The notes under the pieces: model-generated
The model's database searches: none
The model's input: only the letters and a program-made list of their open reading frames with translations
Told to the model about the DNA's origin: nothing
Assembly (NCBI RefSeq): GCF_004745525.1
Contig: NZ_RKLY01000009.1
Span: forward strand, 22,710 to 86,709
Direction of reading: 5' to 3'
Length of the DNA stretch: 64,000 bases
Source: Companilactobacillus suantsaicola
Lineage (GTDB): Bacteria; Bacillota; Bacilli; Lactobacillales; Lactobacillaceae
Program-made: the position numbers and the translations under genes
In this document: positions 49,874 to 59,534 of the stretch, piece after piece
Position numbering within the stretch: position 1 is the stretch's first letter
Layout: the number at the start of each line of letters is the position of its first letter

Positions 49874-49923
49874 ATAAGCCTTACTAAAAATGAATTTTCA
49901 TTTTAGTAAAGCTTATTTTTTTT
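49874..49923 (+). terminator. Terminator after ccpA
   Basis: AATAAGCCTTACTAAAAATG and CATTTTAGTAAAGCTTATT form a long stem with one bulged position, followed by TTTTTTT. Confidence 0.82.
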
Positions 49924-50024
49924 ACGGTTTTTTTGATGTAATTGAAAAAGTAACAGAATAAGAGTCTTTAGCTTTTCCAGATGATACCTCAAAAGCCAAA
50001 TAATCCAAATCTCAGAGTTTTTTG

Positions 50025-50324
50025 TTATTTTCGACTAGTTTTACGTTGCTTACGCAATTCCCAAATAATCACCACAATATAGCCAAATGCAACCAATGAT
50101 AAGCCACCAGTGAAAATGGAACTAAATTCGTAAGACATGTCGAAGAATCCAGAAATGATTGAATAGATCGTATTAACCAACACAATTGAGGCTAAAGTTA
50201 ATGACTTGTCCCAAATTTTGATATTGTGTCTCCAGCGATAAATAAGATCAATGATAATGAATAAGATTAATAAACTTGCGACGACGTAAAGTGAATTTTG
50301 TAAAAATGCTGCGCTAAAATACAT
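50025..50324 (-). CDS. Small membrane protein of unknown function
   Basis: A 99-residue protein with three predicted membrane helices (YVVASLLILFIIIDLIY, LTLASIVLVNTIYSIISGF, GGLSLVAFGYIVVIIWEL) and a basic end (RKQRKTSRK). I do not recognise the family. The start was set at the ATG at 50324, which has AAAGGAG upstream; an in-frame ATG at 50360 puts that site inside the gene. It lies 68 bp downstream of the PBP1A gene in the same direction and may be expressed with it. Confidence 0.72.
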   Translation of the reverse strand: MYFSAAFLQNSLYVVASLLILFIIIDLIYRWRHNIKIWDKSLTLASIVLVNTIYSIISGFFDMSYEFSSIFTGGLSLVAFGYIVVIIWELRKQRKTSRK

Positions 50325-50392
50325 AGATTTCTCCTTTAAATAAAATAAGAAAACCCCCATCTTTTGAAGTGATTCAATTGATGGGAGTTTCG

Positions 50393-53161
50393 TTATTCTC
50401 CAGTTGGTGGGGTTGTATTGGTTTCTCCACCACTTGAGCTAGATGAACCAGAACTAGAATTACCACCAGTTCCAGTAGTAGGTTGTTCAGTATTAGAACT
50501 ACTGTTGTTGTCACTTGGAGTAGTTGTGGTACCAGTGTCCGTAGTGGATGATCCACTAGATGAACCAGAACCTGAACTACCACCAGTTCCAGTACCAGTA
50601 TCAGTAGTACCATTTTCAGTTGTCGAACGTGATTCAGTAGTTGAAGAACTGGATGAACGGTTATTCGTCACCACATCAGATGAATCACTGCTATTAGTAC
50701 TATTACTGAAGCCAGAAGTTCGACCACTACCATTTTCAATAGCTAATTCATCAGTACTCTTATTAGAATCACCTAAAGTCTTAACTTGACCATAGGTGCT
50801 GCTGTGTCCAAAGTAGTTGTCCCAGAAGGATTTGTAGTTCTTAGCTTTACCACCGATAGCAAATTCATCGTAGGACATAGCCTTTGGACTACCTTTATAG
50901 TAAAGCGACGTTGTCGTATGTTGGTTGACCTTAGCAGTTACGCCGTTGTAGCCAATTGTACCGACTTTAGTACCAGTTTCTTTATCGACCTTGTAAGATT
51001 TAACACCACTAGGACGGTCGAAACTAGTTTCAGCATTTATAACACTTGAATCTTGATCGTAAATCGCATTAGCCATCTTCGACCAAAGTTCCTGATTCAA
51101 GTTGGTCGAGTTACTTGATAGGTTGTAGGAGTTACCGTAGAAATTATCGTATCCGATCCAAGAAGCAAGGGTCATACCATCAGTACTACCGATGAACCAG
51201 TTATCACGGTAATCATTTGAAGTACCAGTTTTACCAAAGAGGTTCTTAGTGTTGAAATTAGATTCATAGGATAGAGCCGAAGCAGTACCTTTAGTAACAA
51301 CACCATGCAGCATATTCTTAATAATGTATGAAGTTTGCTCTGTGAAGACACGTTTCTTAGAATTCTTGTGCTTGTAAATACTCTTACCAGAAGGATCTGT
51401 TACTTCGGAAACAACATAAGGACTAACGTGAACCCCTTTGTTGGCAAAAGTAGAAAAGGCACTAGCTTGTTCAAGAACTGTCACACCAGTCGATGTACCA
51501 CCTAAAGTAATACCTAGTTGGTTGTATTCTTTGTCAGTCAAATTGATGCCCATCTTCGACATGTACTTCTTAGAACTGACACCGTGTTGACGGATATAGT
51601 TATACAAGTTAACTGAAGGAATATTGTATGATTCTTCCAAAGTTTCACGAGCTGAGATGAAACGGTTTTGAATAGTTTCACCATAATCAGTAGGTGAGTA
51701 CTTATTAAAGCTAGTCTTAAAGTCAGCTAGCATTGATTGTGAACCAATCAAACCATTTTCAATTGCCGGAGCAAAAGTAATTAAAGGTTTGATTGATGAA
51801 CCAGGTGAACGATGAGTATCAAAGGCGTGGTTAATTTGTGATTTCTTGAAGTTAACCCCACCGACGAAAGCTAGAACTTGACCAGATTTATTGTCGAGTA
51901 AGACCGAGCCATTTTGAACCGGTTCAGAAACCTTGATGCTGCGACCAGTGTTAGGATCAGTTGCATCATCAGTATGAGTCGTACCAAGATTACTCTTATA
52001 AGCTTGAGCTTGTTTGTTCATAGCGACGTACAAGCTCTTGTTGATCGTACTGTGAATCTTGTAGTTCTTATTGTGTAATTCTGTATCTGCTTGAGTGTAG
52101 TACTTTTCATACATATTTTTATCTTTGACTAAATCTTTATATTTGATGCCATCATTTTTAGCTAGACGTTTAATGATAATTGTCCGAGCTTGTTCAGTCA
52201 AAGTATTGTACAAGTAACCATATTTGATGCTGGTTGAGTTTGCACTGGCAGGTTTTAAGAAGTCAGATTTCAAATCAAATTTCTTAGCTTGATTATATTG
52301 GGCTTCTGAAATTTGATTGTCACGATACATTCGATATAAAACGATGTCTTTACGCTTCAAACCAAGACTGATATTATCTTTAACCCGACCACGTTCATCA
52401 TAAGGAGTGTAGATTGATGGACTTTGTGGTAGTCCGGCAATAAAGGCTGATTCAGCCAAGTTTAAATCACTAGCATCTTTTCCAAAGAGACCTTTAGCAG
52501 CTGCTTGAACACCTTGAATATTTTGCCCTTTATTATTACGGCCAAACGTTGCAGCGTTCAAATAGTCAGCTAGAATTTCATCTTTTGAGAAATATTTATC
52601 AACACGCATAGCTAAGAAAATTTCGACCGCTTTACGTTTCCAAGTAGTTTCTGACGATAACATTTGCATCTTAACGGTCTGCTGGGTCAAAGTTGAACCA
52701 CCAGTTTGCGTACCGATACCTGTAATATCAGAAATGACCGCCCGAAAAATTGACTTAGGTACGACACCTTTGTGTCGATAGAAGTCACTATCTTCAGTGG
52801 AAACAATAGCTTTCTTGAGATATGGTGACATCTCGTCGATTGAAATTTTCGTACCAACGAGATCTTTTTTTAGACTTTCGATTTTTTGTCCATCAGCAAA
52901 GTATAGAGTGGCTGAATTATTCACATCTTGAAGTTCCGTTTTCATCTCGTTTTTGGTTGGAACACTAACTTGATTCGTTAATGCCGAAACATATCCTAAA
53001 CCGAGACCGACGGATAAACTCAAAATGATAAATAAGCCAGCGATTGAATAGAGAACGATTCGACGAATGATCTCTATTGTAAGATTAGCTTTCTTAGCAA
53101 AATCGGACCAGCTCTTAATACTTTTGAACCAATTGACAATGCTATTCCATAAATTTTTCAC
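50393..53161 (-). CDS. pbp1A: Bifunctional penicillin-binding protein 1A (class A PBP)
   Basis: A 922-residue cell-wall synthase. There is a cytoplasmic N-tail and one membrane helix (about residues 33-57). The GT51 transglycosylase has STEDSDFYRHKG and GGSTLTQQTVKM. The transpeptidase has the active-site serine in SPGSSIKPL, the SxN-type motif SYN and the KTGT box (FGKTGTSNDYRDNW). The last about 130 residues are a low-complexity Ser/Thr/Gly/Asn tail, probably extending into the wall. PBP2A-type numbering is equally possible for the name. Confidence 0.95.
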   Translation of the reverse strand: MKNLWNSIVNWFKSIKSWSDFAKKANLTIEIIRRIVLYSIAGLFIILSLSVGLGLGYVSALTNQVSVPTKNEMKTELQDVNNSATLYFADGQKIESLKKDLVGTKISIDEMSPYLKKAIVSTEDSDFYRHKGVVPKSIFRAVISDITGIGTQTGGSTLTQQTVKMQMLSSETTWKRKAVEIFLAMRVDKYFSKDEILADYLNAATFGRNNKGQNIQGVQAAAKGLFGKDASDLNLAESAFIAGLPQSPSIYTPYDERGRVKDNISLGLKRKDIVLYRMYRDNQISEAQYNQAKKFDLKSDFLKPASANSTSIKYGYLYNTLTEQARTIIIKRLAKNDGIKYKDLVKDKNMYEKYYTQADTELHNKNYKIHSTINKSLYVAMNKQAQAYKSNLGTTHTDDATDPNTGRSIKVSEPVQNGSVLLDNKSGQVLAFVGGVNFKKSQINHAFDTHRSPGSSIKPLITFAPAIENGLIGSQSMLADFKTSFNKYSPTDYGETIQNRFISARETLEESYNIPSVNLYNYIRQHGVSSKKYMSKMGINLTDKEYNQLGITLGGTSTGVTVLEQASAFSTFANKGVHVSPYVVSEVTDPSGKSIYKHKNSKKRVFTEQTSYIIKNMLHGVVTKGTASALSYESNFNTKNLFGKTGTSNDYRDNWFIGSTDGMTLASWIGYDNFYGNSYNLSSNSTNLNQELWSKMANAIYDQDSSVINAETSFDRPSGVKSYKVDKETGTKVGTIGYNGVTAKVNQHTTTSLYYKGSPKAMSYDEFAIGGKAKNYKSFWDNYFGHSSTYGQVKTLGDSNKSTDELAIENGSGRTSGFSNSTNSSDSSDVVTNNRSSSSSTTESRSTTENGTTDTGTGTGGSSGSGSSSGSSTTDTGTTTTPSDNNSSSNTEQPTTGTGGNSSSGSSSSSGGETNTTPPTGE

Positions 53162-53390
53162 TTTTAAATGAGCTCCCTTAAAAAGTTACATACCGTAATT
53201 ATATAATAAAATTGATTTAGAAGTGTAAAAACAAAAAAAGTTCTCTTGAATTTGATTTTTTTCTTAAACCTTAGTTTGTGTTAAAGCCTGCCTTTTACGC
53301 ACGTGTTAAGCAGACTTTGGGGCCAGACATCACAGAAATTGTGTTTTCGAATAGACAGTTTTATTTTATCTCATATTTGAATAAAAAATG

Positions 53391-53465
53391 AAAAACAGCC
53401 TCTATTTTAATGTGCATAAGACTACTTAGGAGTCAATTACGTACTAGAAAATAGATGCTGTTTTT
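53391..53465. terminator. Terminator-like hairpin in module M5
   Basis: AAAAACAGCCTCTATTTT pairs with AAAATAGATGCTGTTTTT with one mismatch around a long inner segment. It closely resembles the base of the M1 terminator. On either strand it ends in T. Confidence 0.65.
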
Positions 53466-53719
53466 ATGTTTTACTTTATTTTTTATTTCTAAGCAAGAAA
53501 ATTATGCTGTATCTTTATTATTGAATGAAATAGGATAAATTATAGAACAATTTATCTAGTCTGGAGCACAAGTCCTGTGATGACTCAGCCGCCAAATTAT
53601 CCTTAGTGTTTTAGCGCTTAGGATAAGGCCAAGCTTTGAGATTTTGCGTACTTTGCAAAAGCTCAAAGTTGTGCCGGCCGCGTTCCAGCTCATCACAGGG
53701 CTTGTGTGGAAGACGGCAT
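53391..53719 (+). repeat. Half module M5 with family A arm 7 (forward remnant)
   Basis: This lies in the 559-bp gap between the pbp1A start and the pepV end. Only the alpha-side arm (53557-53719, minus orientation) and part of the core remain. Outer stem, minus strand: CACAAGCCCTGTGATGA with TCATCACAGGACTTGTG (one mismatch). Inner hairpin 1: TTTTGC, loop AAAGTAC, GCAAAA. Inner hairpin 2: TTATCCT...AGGATAA around AAGCGCTAAAACACTAA. The arm touches the pepV stop codon. No beta arm is found; 53162-53390 holds only the pbp1A upstream region and an imperfect AAAG-CTGC hairpin near 53283-53320. Confidence 0.75.
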
Positions 53720-53720
53720 A

Positions 53721-55115
53721 TTACTTAATTAAACGGTAGATAGCGTCTGCGTAAATTGCTGTGGCTTTTAATAATTTATCAATATTAATATATTCATTAG
53801 GTTGATGCATAACATTTTCGTCGCCAGGGAACATTGCACCAAAAGCGATTCCGTGTTTAAGAATTCGACCGTAAGTACCACCACCAACTGTAAATGGTTC
53901 AGTATCATCGTCAGTGTGATCACGATAAGCTCCAACTAAAGCTTGAACCAATGGATCATCAGCTTCGATGAAGTGAGGCAATTGATTGTGACCTTCAATG
54001 ACAGCTGAAACATTTTCTGGTAGATTTTGGTTGATCTTGTCAGTCAATGTAACACCGGTGTCACCTTCAGGATAACGGATATTTAGAAGAATATTGGCAT
54101 TATCTTGGTCGTATTCAAAAATGTTAGGGGAAACAGTTAAGTCACCCATCACTTCATGAGTGTTGGCGATTCCTAGATTTTTACCAGCAAAATCTAAGTG
54201 AAGTTGATTAACGATAAATGAGAAGTAAGTCTTTTCAGATTCATTCAAGTCTAAAGTTAATAAGAATTTGGCAAGGTAAGTACCAGCATTGATACCATTG
54301 AATGGTTCCATTGCATGGGCACCTTTACCAATAATTTTAACGACTAATTTATCATCGTTAGAAACTTCGCCTTGGACTGCTTGATTTTCAGCTAAGAAAT
54401 CATTTAACTTCGTCTTTAAATCTTCGAAGTCGATTTTTTCTGAATCAATAACAGCTTCTGCATTTTGTGGCACCATGTTAGGTCTGATACCAGCCTTCAC
54501 TGCTTTAACTACGCCAATTTCTGGTGTAGGGAAGTTAACTCTAAAGGAAACAATCCCTTTTTCACCATTGATAGCAGGAAATTCAGCATCAGGTGAGAAA
54601 CCAGTTTCTGGCATAGTTTCTTTTTCCATATAGTGGTTGATGCCAACCCATTCGCTCTCTTCATCAGTTCCTAAAATCAATTGAACTTTCTTACTTGTTG
54701 GTAATTTAAGTTCTTTGATAATTTTCATTGCATAGTAGGAAGCCAAACTAGGGCCTTTATCGTCACTAGCACCACGTGCATAAAAGTTTCGATCCTTAAT
54801 TACGGGTTCAAATGGATTAGTGTTCCAACCTGGACCTTCTGGTACAACATCTACGTGCCCCAAAATGGCAATCGATTCGTCACCATCACCGAATTCGATG
54901 CGCCCCGCTAAATTATCAACGTTCTTAGTCTCAAAGCCGTCACGGTCTGCAAAGTGTAAAAATGTTTGCAAGGCCTTGGCTGGTCCTGGTCCTAAAGGAA
55001 AATCATTTGTTTTGTGTTCGACATCTCGAGAACTATCAATACTTACTAGTTCTGAGAGGTCGTTTATTAATTCATCTGAACGATGTGAAACTTCTTTTTC
55101 CCAATCTATAGACAT
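53721..55115 (-). CDS. pepV: Dipeptidase PepV (M20 family)
   Basis: A 464-residue zinc dipeptidase with broad specificity, part of the lactic acid bacterial peptide-use set. Metal-site motifs: AILGHVDVVPEG, GASDDKGPSLA, LGTDEESEWVGI; the C-terminal HQPNEYI has the last ligand His. I set the start at the ATG at 55115 (MSIDWEKEV), which has GGAGG upstream; the frame runs 14 codons further without one. The family A arm of M5 begins at the stop. Confidence 0.95.
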   Translation of the reverse strand: MSIDWEKEVSHRSDELINDLSELVSIDSSRDVEHKTNDFPLGPGPAKALQTFLHFADRDGFETKNVDNLAGRIEFGDGDESIAILGHVDVVPEGPGWNTNPFEPVIKDRNFYARGASDDKGPSLASYYAMKIIKELKLPTSKKVQLILGTDEESEWVGINHYMEKETMPETGFSPDAEFPAINGEKGIVSFRVNFPTPEIGVVKAVKAGIRPNMVPQNAEAVIDSEKIDFEDLKTKLNDFLAENQAVQGEVSNDDKLVVKIIGKGAHAMEPFNGINAGTYLAKFLLTLDLNESEKTYFSFIVNQLHLDFAGKNLGIANTHEVMGDLTVSPNIFEYDQDNANILLNIRYPEGDTGVTLTDKINQNLPENVSAVIEGHNQLPHFIEADDPLVQALVGAYRDHTDDDTEPFTVGGGTYGRILKHGIAFGAMFPGDENVMHQPNEYINIDKLLKATAIYADAIYRLIK

Positions 55116-55182
55116 ATATCTTTTGACCTCCACATGAAGTTTTATATATTTTACCAAAGGTTTTGATTAATGGCTAATTTAC

Positions 55183-56610
55183 CTAAATTGTCTTTATGGA
55201 ATCGTTGTCATTATTCGTTGAAAAATCAATGAATAAATTGTTAAATTCACTGATTAATGATGCATCCTGTAAAGTCTGATCAGTCGTTGGCTGGGCGAGT
55301 GAAATATTTTCGAGTAGATCAACATTTCGTAATCTCTGGCCTTTTGGTAAATCATAATAACTCTTTAGACTTTCATTACCTAGGTAATTGTCAGGATTTA
55401 ATTGAATCAAGACATTTTTGGCATTGATCCAACCATTTTTTAATTTTAACCAAGTTTGTGAACCACGGCGTTGAATCGTGATAATTTTTTCAACCTGATT
55501 GGCTTCGAGTCGATTCTTGATTTTGCTTTGACTGTCCGGTTGACTGTATAAAAAGTTATCCGGTTGTTGATTACGATAGACGACACTGGCTCCAAAATAT
55601 TGACGTAGATCTTTTAAAACATATTCTGAGTTGAAACCAGTTGCGTCGGCAAATTGATTCTCGCCCAGTTGGACGTACTTTTTACCGTTTGAACGGATAA
55701 TATTGGTTATGTGATAGCCATCTAGTGGTTTGACCACTTTTTTAGTTTTGATTAAACGGTAGGGGTTCTCGTAAATCGGTTCAGATTTAGAGCTCATGTA
55801 ATAAACGTTTTGGTTGATAACTTCACTCTTTGACTTATCCTTTAACTCGCGATATTCATTACCAGTTGCGGGATAGTTAGTGACAACTCCGTCAATTGGC
55901 ATATTGATTAAAGTATTCCACTTTTTGGGGCTTTCATTCATTTCGTCCCAAACATAAATCGTTTTACCCATTGAATGCAAAGCGTTGATGACGTCTGGGG
56001 TTACAATATTAGATGAAAGGTTAACGCCAGTGACATATTGCAAAACTTCAAAATTGACCCGCTTGATAGTTCCGGCAATGAAGATTCTTGGGATGTCGGG
56101 CATCAATTCAGCTTCATTTTGTAAACTCTTGGTTGAGAATGAGTGAAACATGACTCGATCTTGCATCCCGTATTGATCGATTACTTGTTTCAGTAAAGCT
56201 TCCATATTTTGGGGATTACCTTTTTTCGTCTTCTTAGTTTCAATTAAAAATTTTGCTTTAGGATTATTTTTGTAATGCTCGAAAACTTGATTCAAACTGT
56301 GAATAGGTTCACCATTTTTTTGTTTGAGCGTTGCTAATTCGGAGAAATTGTGTTGGGATACAATGGCCGATGTACCTGTCACGCGCTCTAAATCCCGGTC
56401 ATGGGAAACGACTAGCACATTATCTTTTGAAACGTGAATATCAAGTTCGACATAATCAGCACCTTCATCAAAAGCCTTGTTAAAACTTTCAAAGGTCTCT
56501 TCTGGAGCATTGATTGGGTCACCACGATGACCAATGACCGTAAAACCACTGGCGAAGAAAAAAATGAGGCCAGCAAAGGCGATTTTGAAAAGGTTGTTTT
56601 TTGAAATCAT
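55183..56610 (-). CDS. Membrane-anchored glycerophosphodiester phosphodiesterase with C-terminal extension
   Basis: A 475-residue protein. A single N-terminal hydrophobic segment (FKIAFAGLIFFFASG) anchors or exports it. The GDPD domain runs to about residue 255, with VIGHRGDPINAPEETFESF, ELDIHVSKDNVLVVSHD and, later, VYVWDEMNE. The remaining about 210 residues contain two stretches that look like SH3b/GW-type wall-binding units (VYYMSSKSEPIYENPYRLIK..., LRQYFGASVVYRNQQP...); that is inference. The likely substrate is deacylated lipid or teichoic-acid glycerol phosphate outside the cell. Start at 56610 is chosen for GGGAG upstream. Confidence 0.85.
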   Translation of the reverse strand: MISKNNLFKIAFAGLIFFFASGFTVIGHRGDPINAPEETFESFNKAFDEGADYVELDIHVSKDNVLVVSHDRDLERVTGTSAIVSQHNFSELATLKQKNGEPIHSLNQVFEHYKNNPKAKFLIETKKTKKGNPQNMEALLKQVIDQYGMQDRVMFHSFSTKSLQNEAELMPDIPRIFIAGTIKRVNFEVLQYVTGVNLSSNIVTPDVINALHSMGKTIYVWDEMNESPKKWNTLINMPIDGVVTNYPATGNEYRELKDKSKSEVINQNVYYMSSKSEPIYENPYRLIKTKKVVKPLDGYHITNIIRSNGKKYVQLGENQFADATGFNSEYVLKDLRQYFGASVVYRNQQPDNFLYSQPDSQSKIKNRLEANQVEKIITIQRRGSQTWLKLKNGWINAKNVLIQLNPDNYLGNESLKSYYDLPKGQRLRNVDLLENISLAQPTTDQTLQDASLISEFNNLFIDFSTNNDNDSIKTI

Positions 56611-56673
56611 AATTAACTCCCTAACTTTTTGAATATTATATACTAAAATAAGTAATGAAATGAGGTAGTAACA

Positions 56674-56997
56674 ATGGACAATGAAAAGCAAACACTCGAT
56701 ATTATTGAACAAATCACTCGTAATGATGGCACAAAGTATTACGAATTAGCTAATATCGTTATGAACGGTCGCGCAGAGAAGGCGGCTGAATTAGGATTGA
56801 TCAAAGAGGTTCGAATTTTGAAACTCAATATTCCCCATTCATCAGCGGTCAACACGTACGAAGAATACGTCAATGAGAATTATTCAGTACCACCAATGGA
56901 AATGAAAGAGTGGGTCGAGTATAAGAAGCCTGAAGGAAAGATTCATGATGCGTTTGAAGAAATCCTCAAGGCAAATAAAATAATTTCAAAGGATTAA
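56674..56997 (+). CDS. Conserved hypothetical protein, first gene of the phosphoesterase-yutD run
   Basis: A 107-residue acidic soluble protein (NEKQTLDIIEQITRNDGTKY..., IPHSSAVNTYEEYVNENY). I do not recognise a family. No signal peptide or membrane helix is seen. It is divergent from the GDPD gene and followed four bases later by the metallophosphoesterase gene, so it probably leads that transcript. GAGGTAGT lies before the ATG. Confidence 0.72.
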   Translation: MDNEKQTLDIIEQITRNDGTKYYELANIVMNGRAEKAAELGLIKEVRILKLNIPHSSAVNTYEEYVNENYSVPPMEMKEWVEYKKPEGKIHDAFEEILKANKIISKD

Positions 56998-57001
56998 TAA
57001 A

Positions 57002-57613
57002 ATGAATTACTTTATAGCTGATACACATTTTTATCACTATCAATTATTACAACCAAATAACTTTGCACCCAGACATTTTCAAAACGTCGATGACATGAAT
57101 CAAGCTATGATCGATGCTTGGAATAGTCGAGTCGATGAAAATGACCGTGTTTACCATCTCGGTGATATTTCCATGCGACCACAAGATTATCCAACTGACG
57201 AAGAAACGTTTGATATTTTGCGGCAGTTAAATGGACACATGACTTTGATCAAAGGTAACCACGATTATCGTTCACTTTTTAAATACATTAATAAGCATAA
57301 TCAAACTATGTCTGATGGCAAGTTGAAATATCAATTTGAAGACGTTGGTTCATTATTAAAATTTGATCACCATCAATTTTATTGTACTCATTATCCCATG
57401 TTATTAGGTAAAGTGGACAAAATAATTAATTTGCATGGTCACATTCATCATTATTCAGTGCCAATTGCGGAAAATATTAATGTCGGTGTCGATGCTCCTG
57501 AACGTGAATTTTTGAGTGAAGATTTGCCATGGGGCAGTCCTTTACGCGGAGAAGAAATTTTAGAAATGTATGATAAGAAGAAACAAGAATTAGCAAAAAT
57601 GCAGAGAAAGTAG
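57002..57613 (+). CDS. Calcineurin-like metallophosphoesterase
   Basis: A 203-residue cytoplasmic phosphoesterase. The two-metal site is visible as DTHFYH (residues 6-11), HLGDISM, KGNHDYR, CTHYPM and HGHIHHYS. The short single-domain form resembles phage and bacterial phosphodiesterases of the YfcE-like type; the substrate is not evident. It sits between the hypothetical gene and the nucleotidase gene with gaps of under ten bases, indicating one operon. Confidence 0.88.
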   Translation: MNYFIADTHFYHYQLLQPNNFAPRHFQNVDDMNQAMIDAWNSRVDENDRVYHLGDISMRPQDYPTDEETFDILRQLNGHMTLIKGNHDYRSLFKYINKHNQTMSDGKLKYQFEDVGSLLKFDHHQFYCTHYPMLLGKVDKIINLHGHIHHYSVPIAENINVGVDAPEREFLSEDLPWGSPLRGEEILEMYDKKKQELAKMQRK

Positions 57614-57620
57614 GCTCTTT

Positions 57621-58988
57621 ATGGAAAAAATTCAAATAGTTCACACGAATGATTTACATTCTCACTTCGAAAATTTTCCACGTATTGCGCGTTTTATTGA
57701 AAACTCAAGAAATACTAGCATTGCTGATGATTTTTACTTGTTCGATATTGGGGATGCAATGGACCGTGCTCATCCACTAACCGAAGCCACTAATGGGAAA
57801 GCTAATATAGAGTGGATGAATCAGTTACATTATGATGCAGCGACGATTGGTAACAATGAAGGCTTAGGCAACAGTCACCAAGAATTAATGCATTTGTATG
57901 ATGAAGCTAATTTCCCCGTTATTTTAGATAATTTGTACGATGAGAAAACTAAGCAGTTGGCTGATTTTGCTAAGCCTTTTAAAGTATTGACGACTAAGAG
58001 CGGGACAAAGATTGGCGTGATTGGAATGACTGCGCCATTTATTTTGACCTATCCATTGTTGAATTGGGATATTCGGTTGATTCAAGATATTTTGCCACAG
58101 GCGCTGGCAGCAGTTAAAGACTGCGATGTGATTATTTTGTTGTCACACTTAGGAGTCTCAATGGATCGCTTGATTGCCAAAAATCATCCTGAAATTGATG
58201 TTATTATTGGTTCTCATACGCATCACTTGTTTGAAAAAGGCGAGATGGACAATGGCGTCTTGTTGGCAGCAGCTGGAAAGTACGGTCAAAATATTGGGAA
58301 CATTGATTTGGAATTAAATGATCAAAAAGAAATTACCAATAAAGTAGCCTTTACCACACGGACAGCTGATCTTCCAAAAGAGAAGGCTGATGACGCTTGG
58401 ATTTTGGCTCAGCACGAAAAAGGTGAAAAGCTATTAGATCAAAGAAAAATTGCTAATTTACCAGTGTCGTTGAGTAAGGATTATCAAGCACCTCATGCGG
58501 TGATCAATGAAGCCCTCGATGCGATGCAAGACTTTACCGGTGCAGAAGTAGCGATTTTGAGTTCCGGCTTATTTTTAAAGGACTTACCAAAAGGCGTTAT
58601 TTCGCAAAAGGATTTACATGACCTCTTGCCGCATGCAATTCACGCTATGAAGACAACGATGACTGGCGAAAATGTCTGGCGATTAGTGATGGAAATGGAA
58701 AAGAACCGTTTGTACTTACGAACTCATCAACAAAAAGGGATGGGCTTTCGTGGTAAGATTTTCGGTGAAATAGTTTATCGGGGGATAAAAATTGATAGTA
58801 AACGAAATGTTTATGTCAATGGTCAAGAATTAAATCCTAATCAAGAGTATACTTTAGCTTTATTGGACCATTATTTATTTGTACCCTATTTTCCATCGAT
58901 TGAAATTGCAGGGGATAATGAAATTCTGTATCCTAAGTTCTTGAGAAATGTTTTTGGAGATTATTTAAGTAAAAAATATCCGATTTGA
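57621..58988 (+). CDS. yunD: 5'-nucleotidase/metallophosphoesterase, YunD-like
   Basis: A 455-residue two-domain protein: calcineurin-like N-terminal domain (HTNDLHSHFENF, FDIGDAMD, IGNNEGLG, LLSHLGVS, IGSHTHHLF) and a 5'-nucleotidase C-terminal domain. Unlike UshA-type enzymes it has no signal peptide, so it should act in the cytoplasm, as for Bacillus YunD. The yunD-yutD-yutF order downstream is conserved in Firmicutes and supports the name. Confidence 0.88.
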   Translation: MEKIQIVHTNDLHSHFENFPRIARFIENSRNTSIADDFYLFDIGDAMDRAHPLTEATNGKANIEWMNQLHYDAATIGNNEGLGNSHQELMHLYDEANFPVILDNLYDEKTKQLADFAKPFKVLTTKSGTKIGVIGMTAPFILTYPLLNWDIRLIQDILPQALAAVKDCDVIILLSHLGVSMDRLIAKNHPEIDVIIGSHTHHLFEKGEMDNGVLLAAAGKYGQNIGNIDLELNDQKEITNKVAFTTRTADLPKEKADDAWILAQHEKGEKLLDQRKIANLPVSLSKDYQAPHAVINEALDAMQDFTGAEVAILSSGLFLKDLPKGVISQKDLHDLLPHAIHAMKTTMTGENVWRLVMEMEKNRLYLRTHQQKGMGFRGKIFGEIVYRGIKIDSKRNVYVNGQELNPNQEYTLALLDHYLFVPYFPSIEIAGDNEILYPKFLRNVFGDYLSKKYPI

Positions 58989-58997
58989 GGTGATTGT

Positions 58998-59534
58998 TTG
59001 CAAGAGGTTGAGAATAAAACACCAGCTAAATTGGCTGATGTTATCGTTCTGACAGATAACCTGATTACGATTAACAAGACTCAATATAAGATAGTTGAAG
59101 ATCACGACAATGGATTCAACGAGGAACGAATCGAAGAACGTTACAATGACGTCTTAGATAAGTACGATTACATTGTTGGTGATTGGGGATACGACCAGTT
59201 ACGTTTTAAAGGTTTTTATGAAGATGAAAGACGTGATAGTACGCTTGATTCACGGATCTCTCATTTGGAAGACTACTTATTGGAATACTGTAACTTTGGT
59301 TGTGCATATTTTGTTTTGGAAAAAGTTAAGAAAGCTCCTTTGAAGAATCGACGTAAGGTTAATCACAAATTCCATACTCGTTCAACTCAAAACAAGCATG
59401 GAAACAACAATAAGAATGTTAATAAAAATACTAATCACAGTCATAAGCGCAAAACGACTACGAAGCATCGTGTTAAAAAGACTAGCGCAAAGAAGACTTT
59501 TAAAATTAGAAAAATAGGTGAAAAGAATAAATGA
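58998..59534 (+). CDS. yutD: YutD family protein (DUF1027) with basic tail
   Basis: A 178-residue protein. The first about 115 residues are the DUF1027 domain (KIVEDHDNGFNEERIEERY, YDYIVGDWGYDQLRFKGFY, HLEDYLLEYCNFGCAYFVLEK). The remaining about 60 residues are Lys/His/Asn/Arg-rich and disordered-looking, suggesting contact with nucleic acid (inference). The start is a TTG at 58998 behind GAGGTGA. The stop overlaps the start of yutF (ATGA). Confidence 0.88.
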   Translation: MQEVENKTPAKLADVIVLTDNLITINKTQYKIVEDHDNGFNEERIEERYNDVLDKYDYIVGDWGYDQLRFKGFYEDERRDSTLDSRISHLEDYLLEYCNFGCAYFVLEKVKKAPLKNRRKVNHKFHTRSTQNKHGNNNKNVNKNTNHSHKRKTTTKHRVKKTSAKKTFKIRKIGEKNK

